This document shows, in pieces, positions 49,073 through 59,182 of a stretch of 64,000 nucleotides of DNA. The DNA lies in the NCBI GenBank assembly GCA_013397795.1, contig VZTJ01004192.1, forward strand, positions 3,381,452 to 3,445,451, in the 5' to 3' direction. Under the pieces are notes generated by a model. The model ran no database searches. It had not been told where the DNA came from and saw only the letters and a list, made by a program, of their open reading frames with translations. The first letter of the stretch is position 1. The number at the start of each line of letters is the position of its first letter. The stretch comes from Orthonyx spaldingii (taxonomy: Eukaryota > Chordata > Aves > Passeriformes > Orthonychidae). A program made the translations under genes and the position numbers.

Positions 49073-51494
49073 AATTTCCCCAGATAGCTCCCTGCAACAT
49101 ATATTTGTTGATTAAAGCATGAAATATTGGCCAGAATCAATTTGGATTAGGCATTTACCCACTGCTGGGAAATGAACTTTGTGCCCAGCATTGGTATTTC
49201 TGCACTTCTTCTAGGTTAAAATGTTTCTGAGCAAGAATTTTTGTTAATTGTCTTTTTTTCTTCTCTGTGCCAAATGCGTTCCTTTGAACTACACCTTCTA
49301 ATTCATGGCTTGTGAGGAAACTCTGTTAATGTGCTCACCTCTTGCATAGATAATCACACTTGGAAACTTTCCTGGGTTTCGTTATGAAGGTGTAGTGTTT
49401 CAAATGACTGTGTGAACTTAAGTAAAACATCTTCATGTGTATATTTTGTATATTGCATTTCTGTCTTCAGCACCAGATGTATTGTGCATAACATAAATAT
49501 TGTTTTGTAAAAATGACTTCTGCAACCAGGAGCTAAACAATATACTTAGTTCCATAACGACAAGGTAGCTGTAAAGATGTCATTATGCCGTAATTTGCAG
49601 ATGCATCTTCTTTTGATTTAGGTCTTTATACTACTTATTACTGATAAGAATTTTCTGTTTACAAAGTGAATTACTTTTACTGTAACTTAATCTTGATGAG
49701 CATTATTTGTCCTCTATTGCCCTTCTGTAGGGAATTGTTTGGATATTGAATGTGCTTCCTGACTTATTTTCAGAATGTCATTTCTTCTGTAGATTTTTAC
49801 TGCTTTCATTATCCACTAAGATCCGTTTGTGAACACCAATTGAGATGTTTTCTTTCTTTCTTGGAATGCTGGAGATCTAGCATTCGGTTTTGTTTCTCTT
49901 GAGAGGGAGCTTAAAATAATGGCAATGGCCAAACTGTGTTTTGTTGAGCATTTCACTCTTACTTGTGACTGCAGTGATGGAAGGACAAGTCTTCTGTGAG
50001 CAGCAGGTGAAGCACAAGTCACTTCTTAGGTCAGACTTCTAATGTTTGCCCGTGAGGAAAGCAGGTCATGTTGAGCACAAGCGAAACAAACAAGTCTGGT
50101 ACTTGATTTTGCAGTGTATTTTTTCCAGCCCTGTATTACAGGTCTTGTGTTATTCTCAGAACAAATGGTTTTGCTAATTAGACTTGCGTTGTTTGGTTTT
50201 GGTGGGTTTTTTTCCTCCTAACTTAAGGCCATGTGGTAGCTGACAGAAGCATGTGGATAGCCTGACACACATCCTGAATTCTTTTGTTCGCAAAGGGTCT
50301 GCAGGCTCTTTTGGGATCTCAGTAAGGCAAAGGGACTTGAGGCTGATTGAGTTTATTGCATAAAGAATGTAAGTGCAAAAGGTCATAGCAATCTTATCTC
50401 TCTTCTGATATCAAGAGAAGTAGTGGGAAAAGTGATAGTAAGTGTAAGTCCCTTCTAATGCCGGGAACCTTGACTGTTTCAACATCAAAAGAATCCCTTT
50501 AACTTGATCATGTGATGCAGATCCTGTCCATGATGAGGTTTTGTCAGCATTGTGGTCTTTGGACATTTCACTTGAAAGTCTTGGAATTGGACTTGGAAAG
50601 TCTTCGAAACTTGGAATTTCTTGAAAGTAAACATACTTATCTTTTCTGCTGTCAGGTAGAGGAATGTTGTGTTAGGCCTGCTGTAGAGGAAAGACAAGGT
50701 GTACAGATGTGTCATATACCACTTTAGTTTGCGCATGGTCTGGATGGGAACTACATACCCCTTCCTCCATTACAAATGCATCAGCCAAGTTTGTTCAGCA
50801 GCCACTGAAATCTGCTGAGAGCTGCCCATGCCTGTCTGTCTCCACAGGAACACGTTAGAGGCAAACAAGGCACATGCTCAGGTTATGTAGGTGTTACTTC
50901 TGCTAGCATATGGGTGTCTCTGAGCAAGGCTTGTGGTTATACCCTCCCTATGTTTTGTCTGAAATCACTGTCCCCTCATTACAACGTTTCCTGCAGCAGT
51001 CCACCACAAATTCCTGGCTGGTTTGTGGAATGGTCAGATACAGCTATGATGCCCCAGTGCAGCCATTTGCCTGGCATTGTCTTTGACAATGAAAACCTCG
51101 TGGTGTAGTCCAGGCTTTCCCCTACTGCATGAAGAAGCTGAGGAGTGAGCAGCTTTGATAGATGTCCTGTTTTAAAAGCCACCTCCTCTGCAGCAAGGGT
51201 CACAGTCTGACTCCTAGGATGAGGGACAGAGAGAGGTAGAGCTCTGTGCTTGAACTCCCCTGGGACAGGCCCTGATGTTCTGATCATTTAAAATCCTTAA
51301 AAGTCAGATGCTGTCTGAGTCAAGATCAATATCTGGCAAAATAATAAGAGGAAAAAAACCCCAACCATGTCTAGGGCTTTTAAAGTCAGCAGTGCCATTT
51401 AATGTTAATTTTCCATTTAAAAAAGCAGCCTTTGAAAATATCTTCTGTATATCTGTGGGGATATGGCATGGTATCTCCCATTAATTTGATTAAT

Positions 51495-51516
51495 TAGAAC
51501 ATTTAATAATGTTCTA
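51495..51516. repeat. short inverted repeat
   Basis: TAGAACATT and AATGTTCTA are perfect 9-bp arms separated by TAAT. The AGAACA and TGTTCT halves resemble steroid-receptor half sites but are eight bases apart instead of three, so it is not a standard response element. Confidence 0.6.
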
Positions 51517-52559
51517 CTGCAAACGGGACTCACTAGTTAGCTGCTGGTTTTACTCTAACATTTGAAGAAAAAAAGCCCTCTTGAGTGTAGAAAAAACTAT
51601 TAGAGGTTTGGGGTTTTTTAAGAAGGAGAAAAAAGCTTTGCACTTTTGTTAGGATAAACATTGTTAGGGTTTGACATACACGTTTTTCATGCCTAATAAC
51701 TGATTGATATCATTCATCAGTGTAATTTGAATCACTGTTATCCTGAAGGGAATTGCCTGATTAAAAATATTTATCTCTCAAGAAGATGAAAGAATGCCAA
51801 CGTATAAAAGATTAGCAAGTCAAATTTTCTAAATTCAATGCAAAACCAGAAAGTGAAAGGTTTTCTTTTCCTCTTGCAGCAGCAGAGTGTAAGGAGCTAG
51901 CCTCCCCCTCACTGTATTTTCCCTACATTGGAAGGAAGGAGCTTAAGCTACTTGGTGAGCACTTCCACTTCTTAAGATCTTCCCAGTAAACAAGCTGTCA
52001 ATAGTGATCAATCCAAATGCCAGTTCAGCTGTGAAGGGCCTTGTGCCTCAGCTACTATTAACAACTTGAGATAGAAATTAAATTCATATTCTTCTTATAG
52101 GTTTTTCTTCTCATTGTTGCCACCTGCTCAGACACATTATGGCAATTCCTCTGGAAGCAGAGGCTTCACCCTGTGTCTGTCTGTCACTCCCTCAAATTCC
52201 CTCCCTTCAGCTCTTGAACATCAGTTCATTTAAATGTTGACTGCCAGCTGTATCACAGAGCTGGTCTGCAGCCGCTGTCTCTTTGGATGCAGTTTAACCC
52301 AGGCTGGTGCTGTGTGGTTTGACAACCTGAAGCTGTGGGAAGGATCTGTGAAAATTAATTGGGCTTCCACCGAGAAGGCAAGGTCAGGCTTCAGAGCCCT
52401 GGTCCTTTGGTGACGGGCTCTGCAGCCTGCTGGAGGTCAGGGCTGTGGCAGGAGCAGCACAAGCGAGCGCCGCTCTGTCCCAGCCGTACTGGCTGCACTC
52501 CACCGCAGGTGCCAAGGTGAGGGTAGACTAAAGCCGCCTGTGGAGGCAAAACAATGGAG

Positions 52560-52573
52560 GTTGCCAGGGAAAC
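52560..52573. promoter_or_regulatory. RFX X-box-like site (imperfect)
   Basis: GTTGCCAGGGAAAC has a perfect left half (GTTGCC) and a right half (GGAAAC) one base off the GGYAAC pattern. It sits at the edge of a GC-richer patch (52340-52580). No transcription start is otherwise evident. Confidence 0.25.
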
Positions 52574-52824
52574 CTGGGTTCTTGACTCTGAGTGAAGGCA
52601 GAATATGAAATATCGACATAAATATTGTTACGCTTCATTTCCTGAGGATGCAAACTCAAAATAAATAAAAAAAGTTGTCAGGCTTTATTGTTTTTGTCTG
52701 CTCTGGAAATTCTGCTAATTCTTGCGTGATGAAATCTTGTCAACAGAACTTATATTCAAGTGTTGTGTACTTTTTGTGTTGCAAACACGGGAGCCTAGAG
52801 AACAGAGCACGTGGTTTATGTTTA

Positions 52825-53680
52825 AAATCGTAGAATTGTATCGTTGGAAAAGATCTTTAAGATCACAGAGTCCAGCCCAGCACTGCCAATTCCAGCACTG
52901 AACCATGTCCATAAGCACCGTGTTTATATGTCTTTTAGATATCTCTAGGAATGGTGACTCCACCATTTCTTTGGGCAGCCTGTTTCAAAGCTTGATAACC
53001 TTTTTGGTGAAGAGATTTTTTTTTTTTTTTAGCATCCAGTCTAAACCTCCCAATGTAACTTGGACCCATCTCCCCTTGTCTTATTCCTTGTTACATGGGA
53101 GAAGAGACTGACACCCACATCATTCCAACCTCCTCTCAGGCAGCTGTAGAGAGTAATAAGGTTTCCCCTGAGCTTTCTTTTCTCCAGGCCAAGCAACCTC
53201 AGACCTCTCAGCTGCTCCTCTTCAGACTTGTGCTCCAGACCCTTGCCCAGCTCCATTGCCCTTCTCTGGACATTCTCCAGCACCTCAATGTCCTTCTTGT
53301 CATGAGAGACCCCAGACTGAAGACAACACTCAAGGTGTGGCCTCACCAATGCTGAGGTCAGAGGGTCGATCACTGCCCTGGTTCCACTGGCCACACTATT
53401 TCTGACACAAGCCAGGATGCCATTGGCCTTCTTGGCTACCTGGGCACACCCTGGTTCATGTTCAGCCACTGTCAAGCACCCCCAGGTCCTTTGCACTGGG
53501 CCACTTTCCAGCCACTGTGCCCCAGCCTGTGGCACTTCTGGGGTTGTTGTGACCTGTGTGCAGGACCCAGAACTTTGCCTTATTGAACCTTATATGATTG
53601 GCCTTGGTTTATTGATCCAGCCTATCCAGATCCCTCTGCAGAGCTTTCCTACCTTCCAGCAGATCAACACTGCTGTTGAG
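52825..53680 (-). mobile_element. CR1 LINE 3' fragment with ORF2 remnant
   Basis: About 860 bp of a minus-strand CR1. On the plus strand it begins with AATCGTAGAATTGTATCGTT (the 3' terminal repeats and GGTTGG-type phrase, decayed), runs through CTCCACCATTTCTTTGGGCA, and ends at GCAGATCAACACTGCTGTTG near 53679, where it is truncated. A T run at 53016-53030 is an expansion inside the element. Sequence order matches the last part of ORF2 and the 3' end of avian CR1. Frame breaks show it is inactive. Confidence 0.94.
53041..53535 (-). pseudogene. CR1 ORF2 C-terminal remnant
   Basis: This 164-codon frame is the longest open frame without Ns in the window, and is open only because CR1 coding sequence survives. 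After about 30 residues out of the ancestral frame, it reads an AKKANGILACVRNSVAS stretch, an ALVRPHLE stretch, a KKDIEVLENVQRRAMELGK stretch and a GLEKRKLRGNLITLYS stretch, the conserved C-terminal end of CR1 ORF2. The next part of the same ORF2 (a VESPFLEISKRHINTVLMDM stretch) lies in another frame at 52715-52966. It is a relic, not a host gene. Confidence 0.9.
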
Positions 53681-56600
53681 AGGTGTGTCAGGACGCCAAA
53701 ATGGCAATGTTAAGACTCCACATACAGCACATTTTTTTTTGTTATCTTTTTTCTGGCTTGTGCGGAGTTAGGAATTTATGATTTGGTGGAAAGAGCATAT
53801 TGGAAGGTGATATTTTGTAGTGAAAATTCACTGGCTGGAAGTAATGTTTTGGTAAAAAAACATAACAAAAGTTGATCCAAAAAGGTTGCATTAAAATATG
53901 TCTAAGTAGTATCTAGCACTATGATGCTGGTTTGGCATCATCTTGCATTTAATGTATACAGCACTGAAGCATCCTTGTGATCCTAAAGTAGTTTATTCTT
54001 GTGTGTCACTATTTTTTGAAGGGTCAGGTATCGTTTTCAATATCAAGGTTGAACCGCAGACTTCTAATCTTCTTATCAGAAAGCCAAACATGTTAGGGGG
54101 AAATAATATGGAGTGCTGCAGAATCTAGCGTAGATAGCTGGATGCAAACTCTGCTTGTAGGCTTGTATCCTCTGCTTGTCTGAGCTTGTTTTGCCTAGAA
54201 GCTCCCTTTCTAGTGACTGCAGCAAGAGAAAAAAAGTGGTAGGAGTTTCTTAGCATGGTGTGAAACCCCAGGAAACAACCCCTGTCCTGTGAGAGTTTCT
54301 GTTTCATCTGGGAAAGAACTGTGACTTAAGTAAGGACTATAGTATATGCAAAGAAAATTATAATTTGATTGCATGCATGCCTGGCCTCAATTTCTTGTAT
54401 GCCCTATTTATCTTTTAGGATGGAAGCTAATCATAAAAGGAAAAAAAATATCCTGGGAAGTTGTTGCTGTAAGATTTTGGCAGCCAGAAGGAATTTAGAT
54501 AAATCCTTCATGTAGCCAGGCAGAAATACCTACAGGTGACACAGAACTACATTTCTAAATGAGGATAGCTATGAGGAAAGTTCAGGGTCTTATTTTAAAA
54601 TGTGGGATTGGATTAAAATTTTAAATTCTAGGTAAATGAAGACAAGCTAGCAGTCGAGGAGGTACAGCTGTATCAACACTCTGCTGCAGCAAAGCTAATA
54701 TATGTGGAGGTACTGAGATGGTTTTGCCCTGTTCTTATTTGTGAACCGTAGACATGGAGGACGTGGATCAAAGTCTGTTGTCACAAACGTGAGCATTAAG
54801 CTGAAACTAAATATATAGTTTAAAAAACCTCTCCAATATTAAGCTGTAGTAAATAAAGGAGAGCAAGCATTGTATCATGGAAACTTGTGGCACAGGCTAC
54901 TGGGGTTGGTAGATGTGCACAGCACTTCCTTTTTTCTCTCTCTCTGGAGCACATATAATTTGAAATGCTGCAGATGGAATTGTGAAGCTAGGGATCTGTT
55001 GCCATTTTCACTGTAAGGATATGTAAATCTGGGGAAGACTTGTTGCCAGTATATCCATGATTCCCTTTTCCTCCAGAGATAGTTGTCTTAACATAACTGG
55101 TACTACAATACAGTACTTGATTTTTATCTTTTTAAAATTTTATTATTCACTTTGGATAGGAAATGAATCAAAGTTCAGGTCTTTACCTTTAATTTTAAAA
55201 AGGCTCTAAAACTGTTTTCTTTTACATGGCTTTGGTCTCCATGTGTGTAGAGAATTAGATCTCAAATGCAAACTCATCATCGCATGTAGCGCATATTGTT
55301 TGCTTCTTACTGCAGTTCTTCAGACTGAAATACTTCTGCTTGATGGGGCTTTTTCACCATTGCTTCTGACAAATATGGACCTCCATGGTCAGAATGGCAA
55401 TCTATCATGTTCCCTGTCAGTATGTGTCTTCAGCTGAGCACAAGCTGTTCAAAAGATAGAAGGGTGTAATGAGAAATATTTCAAGCCACAGGAATGAAAT
55501 CACGTGGAAGTGATTTGAACTGAAGTTTAAATATGCATAAACTGTATTTTAATAGCATTAGCCAGTGTTTCTTAGCCACGTGGGTTTCCCTTCCACAGTG
55601 TATCCAAGCCACAAGGATTTCCTTTTTCACATGGCATATCATATGCCAAAACTTCTTTTGAATTTTAACTGAGAACTTCGAAAGCAATCACCATTCCTGA
55701 CAATGGCAGCTCTTTGGTTAGTAGCTGAGCTTAATTGGAGCTGAGTTTGATTGATTTTCTTGTATTAAGTATGTTGGAATCATGCTTTAGTTAATATAAC
55801 TAAGATTTATGAAATTTTGTTTTAGCTTGCCATAATTTACAGTTTATGATTCCAAATGTATCCTTCTAATGCAAAACATAAATGAAAACTGACAGTTCTT
55901 CACACAATGCATCTTCGGAAACTGTGACTTGATGAAAACCATCATCAGTGGAAATTTAGATTGTTGAGTTTTTCATAGAAGTTTCTTGATGCCATTTAAA
56001 ATAACCTGCAAATGCAATTATTTCAACATAAACAGCATATGAATAGCCATGGTTCTCTCTCTGGAGGAAGTTTTTTATGGAAGCATTCAAAAAATACCTT
56101 CGATGAGGGAACTGTTTATGATATTTCTTGCTGCTGATGGCTTATGGACAAATGCTTAACCAGCTCTTGCAAATCTGTGTTCATTATCCACTGCTATTTG
56201 CCCACTGTCTTGTGGGCTCTCTAAGCCCCTTAACTTTAGCCTATTGCAGGTAAAGGCAAGGGAACACAAAACTCTCTTTATTTTCCTCAGCCTGAGAGCT
56301 GTGGTTTTAAAAAAGTAGTAATCTGAAATATCCTGAACATGAATCGCAGAATGGGAATCAGTGCTTTTTTCAAAAAGTTATCGTGGCCCAGATCTTCTGT
56401 CTTGTTCCACGCTGCTTTGCAATGCTCCTGCAGATCAGAGCAGCAGGGCAGCTGGCACAGCTTTCTGCCCAGGGAGTGTGCTGAAGGGAAGAAAATCCCT
56501 TGGTGGCATCATGCCAGGAGAGCTGTCTTATTTCACTCTTCTTTGCAGACTGCAATATGAAATATGTGTCAGATGACACCTTGGGGAGGAGAGAGAGGGG

Positions 56601-57196
56601 ACAAAAAATGTCTAGAGTAAATCCTCGAGTCCAGCAGGGCTTTGTTTACTTTGCTGCATTTCAGCACAATTTAGAGCAGCCTTTAGGTGGCTCATATTTG
56701 TGATTTGATTATGAAAGGAAAAGCGGAAGGTCAAGCTATAGCCACTAGTGCATCAACTGGATAAGGATAAGCCCTACTGTGAATCATTCATCTTGAATTT
56801 ATTGATCCTTTCTGTAGAAAGACAGCATGCACAAACCCTAAAGAGAGAAAAAAAAAAAAACCCTTAGAGTTCAGTCATAAAGTTTAAAAAATGAAATTCC
56901 ATACCTGTTCCTCAGCACAACTTGGGGTTGTGGCTAATTTCAGAAATAATTCTTAAGGAGTACCAGGTGAGAACAGGAAACTAGTGACTTTTACTTTCAG
57001 AAAGCCTGATTTGTGAAGTGTACAACACCAATGGACAGAAATTGTCCATAATGTCATAGAAGCCCTGTTGCTGCACTCTTTGGTATATTTTCATTTTCAG
57101 AGCAGAAGGATATTGAGGAGTATTGAAAAGCTAGATTTCAAAACAGCTTCAGGAAGAAAGGGTCAAGAGAGCAGCCGGCAGATCTGTTTAAATTTA
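53681..57196. other. unique non-coding sequence
   Basis: No gene was seen in 3.5 kb. The four overlapping frames at 56339-56703 lie on both strands and have no motif. A poly-A run is at 56848-56860. Confidence 0.5.
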
Positions 57197-57210
57197 GTTA
57201 CCAAGGTAAC
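57197..57210. promoter_or_regulatory. perfect RFX X-box
   Basis: GTTACCAAGGTAAC consists of perfect 6-bp inverted arms (GTTACC / GGTAAC) around AA and fits the X-box consensus GTTRCC-N(0-3)-RGYAAC exactly. RFX-family factors bind such sites in promoters of ciliary and other genes. Two coding-like minus-strand frames lie 0.3-0.9 kb away, but the site would be downstream of them, so the link is uncertain. Confidence 0.45.
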
Positions 57211-57526
57211 TGTTACAAACTTATGAAATTTGACAGAAATCTTTCAGTAATGTATATGGATTCATGTAAGCACAAATTGTGTCAGAAAATATGAATGCTA
57301 GGATTGCAAAAAACCAAATATTACAAAAATAGGTTGACATCAAAATTAAAATTGCCTTCTATTTGTAATTCGTAGCATTTTTCTATGTAGTTGTATGGTA
57401 AATTAGTTTTTCCTGTGAAGTCACACATTATTTTCTCAGAGGTCTTAAATAGAGAGGAAATTGTTTGTTGTTCAGTACATGTACTTGTACTTTTAATCCT
57501 CCCCAATGTATAGCTGAATGTTGTAG

Positions 57527-57808
57527 TTAGTGCACTTCATTGGAACTTCTCAGTAAATACTCTGCACCATCATCATCACTGTTGTAGTGGGAATTTTGTA
57601 TTAGAGGGCTATGGTCTTGAAGTGCTGCATAAACTTCAATGAATTTATCATGACCATACCCAAAGGAAAATTGCTGCCTTATCTCTATTTCACAAAGACA
57701 TGATTGACTCTTCAGGAGATTATGACCAAAACTGTCAAGCAAACATTTGTTCGAAGAGGCATGATCTGAATTTTCAGAGGCATCAAGTTTCTGTGGTAGT
57801 GTTTCCAT
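57527..57808 (-). other. coding-like open frame, unrecognised (93 codons)
   Basis: This minus-strand frame runs from an ATG at 57808 to a stop at 57527, with a TGA immediately upstream of the ATG. Its composition is unlike chance frames nearby: hydrophilic, rich in Ser, Asp, Glu and His, with a RQQFSFGYGHDKFIEVYAAL stretch and an acidic SDDDGAEY tail near the end. CCACAG|AAA just inside the frame (about 57790) could be a splice acceptor, making this a last exon. I do not know the family. A chance frame in non-coding DNA remains quite possible. Confidence 0.2.
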
Positions 57809-57867
57809 TCAGAAAGCCTCTTCAGTCAAATATTGTTTGAATGCTTAGTACTTCTGTGAGTCTGGCC

Positions 57868-58143
57868 TCAGGTGTTGCCCACTGAACATACAGGAAATGA
57901 GAAAGACACAATTAGTAGCCATCTGCGAAATGTTTGCCCAGCATCGCAGTGGAGCTTGATGGCAGAGATGGTGTCGGAATCCAGTTCTCTGGAGTAACAT
58001 TCAATTGTCTTCATCATCAAACCCTCATTTCTCTTCCATGTCCGGCTCCATTTGTTAACTCCTTGCAGCATTGGGACAAATGAGGCATGGACAGCAACCT
58101 TCACTGCTCGGCTCTGATTCATTTGTGTCGTATGGCCCCACAC
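57868..58143 (-). other. coding-like open frame, weakly VMO1-like (91 codons)
   Basis: This minus-strand frame lies 60 bp upstream of the previous one and in a different phase. Its central part reads GLMMKTIECYSRELDSDTIS followed by AIKLHCDAG. This recalls the repeat signature of vitelline membrane outer layer protein 1 (GF-LKVE...DDTALN-IRLHC), but the CP and WG-W positions of that fold are not seen, and D-T is the only part of the DDTALN core that aligns. A similar ending occurs at 13360-13566. The resemblance may be chance; if real, it is a decayed or divergent exon. Confidence 0.15.
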
Positions 58144-58705
58144 TACACACTGAATGAAGCACTCATCCCACAGGAGGGGAATAAAAAGTGTCTTTATGAA
58201 ATTAAAAACTGATAGTGTGGAGAGAACTGGATGCAGGCTTTTTGCCTGGGTTTTGAGTACTTGGCATTACATTCTTAATATTCTTTCAGAGCAGGTCTTT
58301 TGGTTGTGAAATATTTTGTTTTATATATGGCAGGTTGTTAATACTTATGGTGACTTCAAGTACAATATGAGATTTGTTGCCTGGGTTGGGGTTTGTCTAG
58401 ATGAGTTGTTTTATTAGATAGCAGATGGTTTGGAAATTGTTTGCTGTGACAGGCCTGAGTAGAATTGGAATTATCTGTTCCCAGATGAAAAGCAGCAAGC
58501 TAGAGAAAGATGAGAGCAAAAAACTCCCACGTTTCCTATTTGAACTGAAAAATGCATATATATGTGTCTATTATTGAGGGAAACTAGGTTCACTGCACTG
58601 ATCATGGATCCTTAAGCAACTTTGATCAATCGTAGGATGAATTTCCTTAGTACACCCTTAGTGCCAATCTTGGTAAAGTGGCCTTCTCTGACTTTTTTGA
58701 AGTTT
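58144..58705. other. unique non-coding sequence
   Basis: Nothing recognised. Confidence 0.5.
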
Positions 58706-59182
58706 TTTGAACATTTCTGACCTTCTCTGCTCTTCTGTTCTTTTCGCTGCTCTTCTTGTACTTCTGCCCATCTCAGCTCTTCTTCTGTTTTTCTTTTCTG
58801 CCTTTCTCATCTTCCTTTCCTTTTTCACCCTTTGTTGCCCATTTTTTCCCTTTGCTCTTCTCTGCTGCTCTCTCCCCTGCTCTAGTCTGTTCTGCTTTTT
58901 CCTTTTTTTACATTCTTTGACCCTTCCTGCCCTTCACTGTCCCCTTTCCACTCCTTTTGGTCCCTTGGTTGCTGCATGCCCATCTCTGCACACAGATCTC
59001 AGACTTTTTATGCCCTTCTCTGTCATTCTTCACCTCCTTCAGCCCCTCTATCCTGCTCTCCCCGGTGTTACAAAACCAGAGGTATAGGCCAGACACCCAC
59101 CTCCCTTTCCCTTCTCTTCTGCCCATCTGCTCTGCTCTTCTCTGCCTTTCTCTCCACACCTTCCTTCCCCTTTTCACCTGCC
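58706..59182. repeat. pyrimidine-rich degenerate repeat block
   Basis: About 480 bp in which the plus strand is dominated by C and T, with words such as CTTCTCTGCTCTTCTG, TTCTGCCCATCT, CCTTTC and CTCTGC recurring irregularly. A less biased island sits near 59070-59095. It looks like a decayed satellite or an expanded polypyrimidine tract. Hydrophobic Leu/Phe/Ser-rich frames on plus and Arg/Lys/Glu-rich frames on minus follow from composition and are not genes. Confidence 0.7.

Larger units (their letters stand above)
42837..52824. other. unique non-coding sequence, 10 kb
   Basis: No gene or recognisable transposon was seen. It contains a perfect palindrome (46440-46455), a poly-T (49055-49072), an inverted repeat (51495-51516) and two GC-richer patches (about 47400-47530 and 52340-52580). 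The part at 48880-49110 has a conserved-element texture. Frames at 42851-43152, 47499-47761, 47928-48179 and 50979-51287 are unrecognised. Confidence 0.45.

Noticed and set aside
51498..51515. Glucocorticoid or androgen response element
   Set aside because: The half sites are eight bases apart instead of three.
53095..53713. Plus-strand frames of 86 and 98 codons
   Set aside because: They are antisense to the minus-strand CR1 and match its reverse complement.
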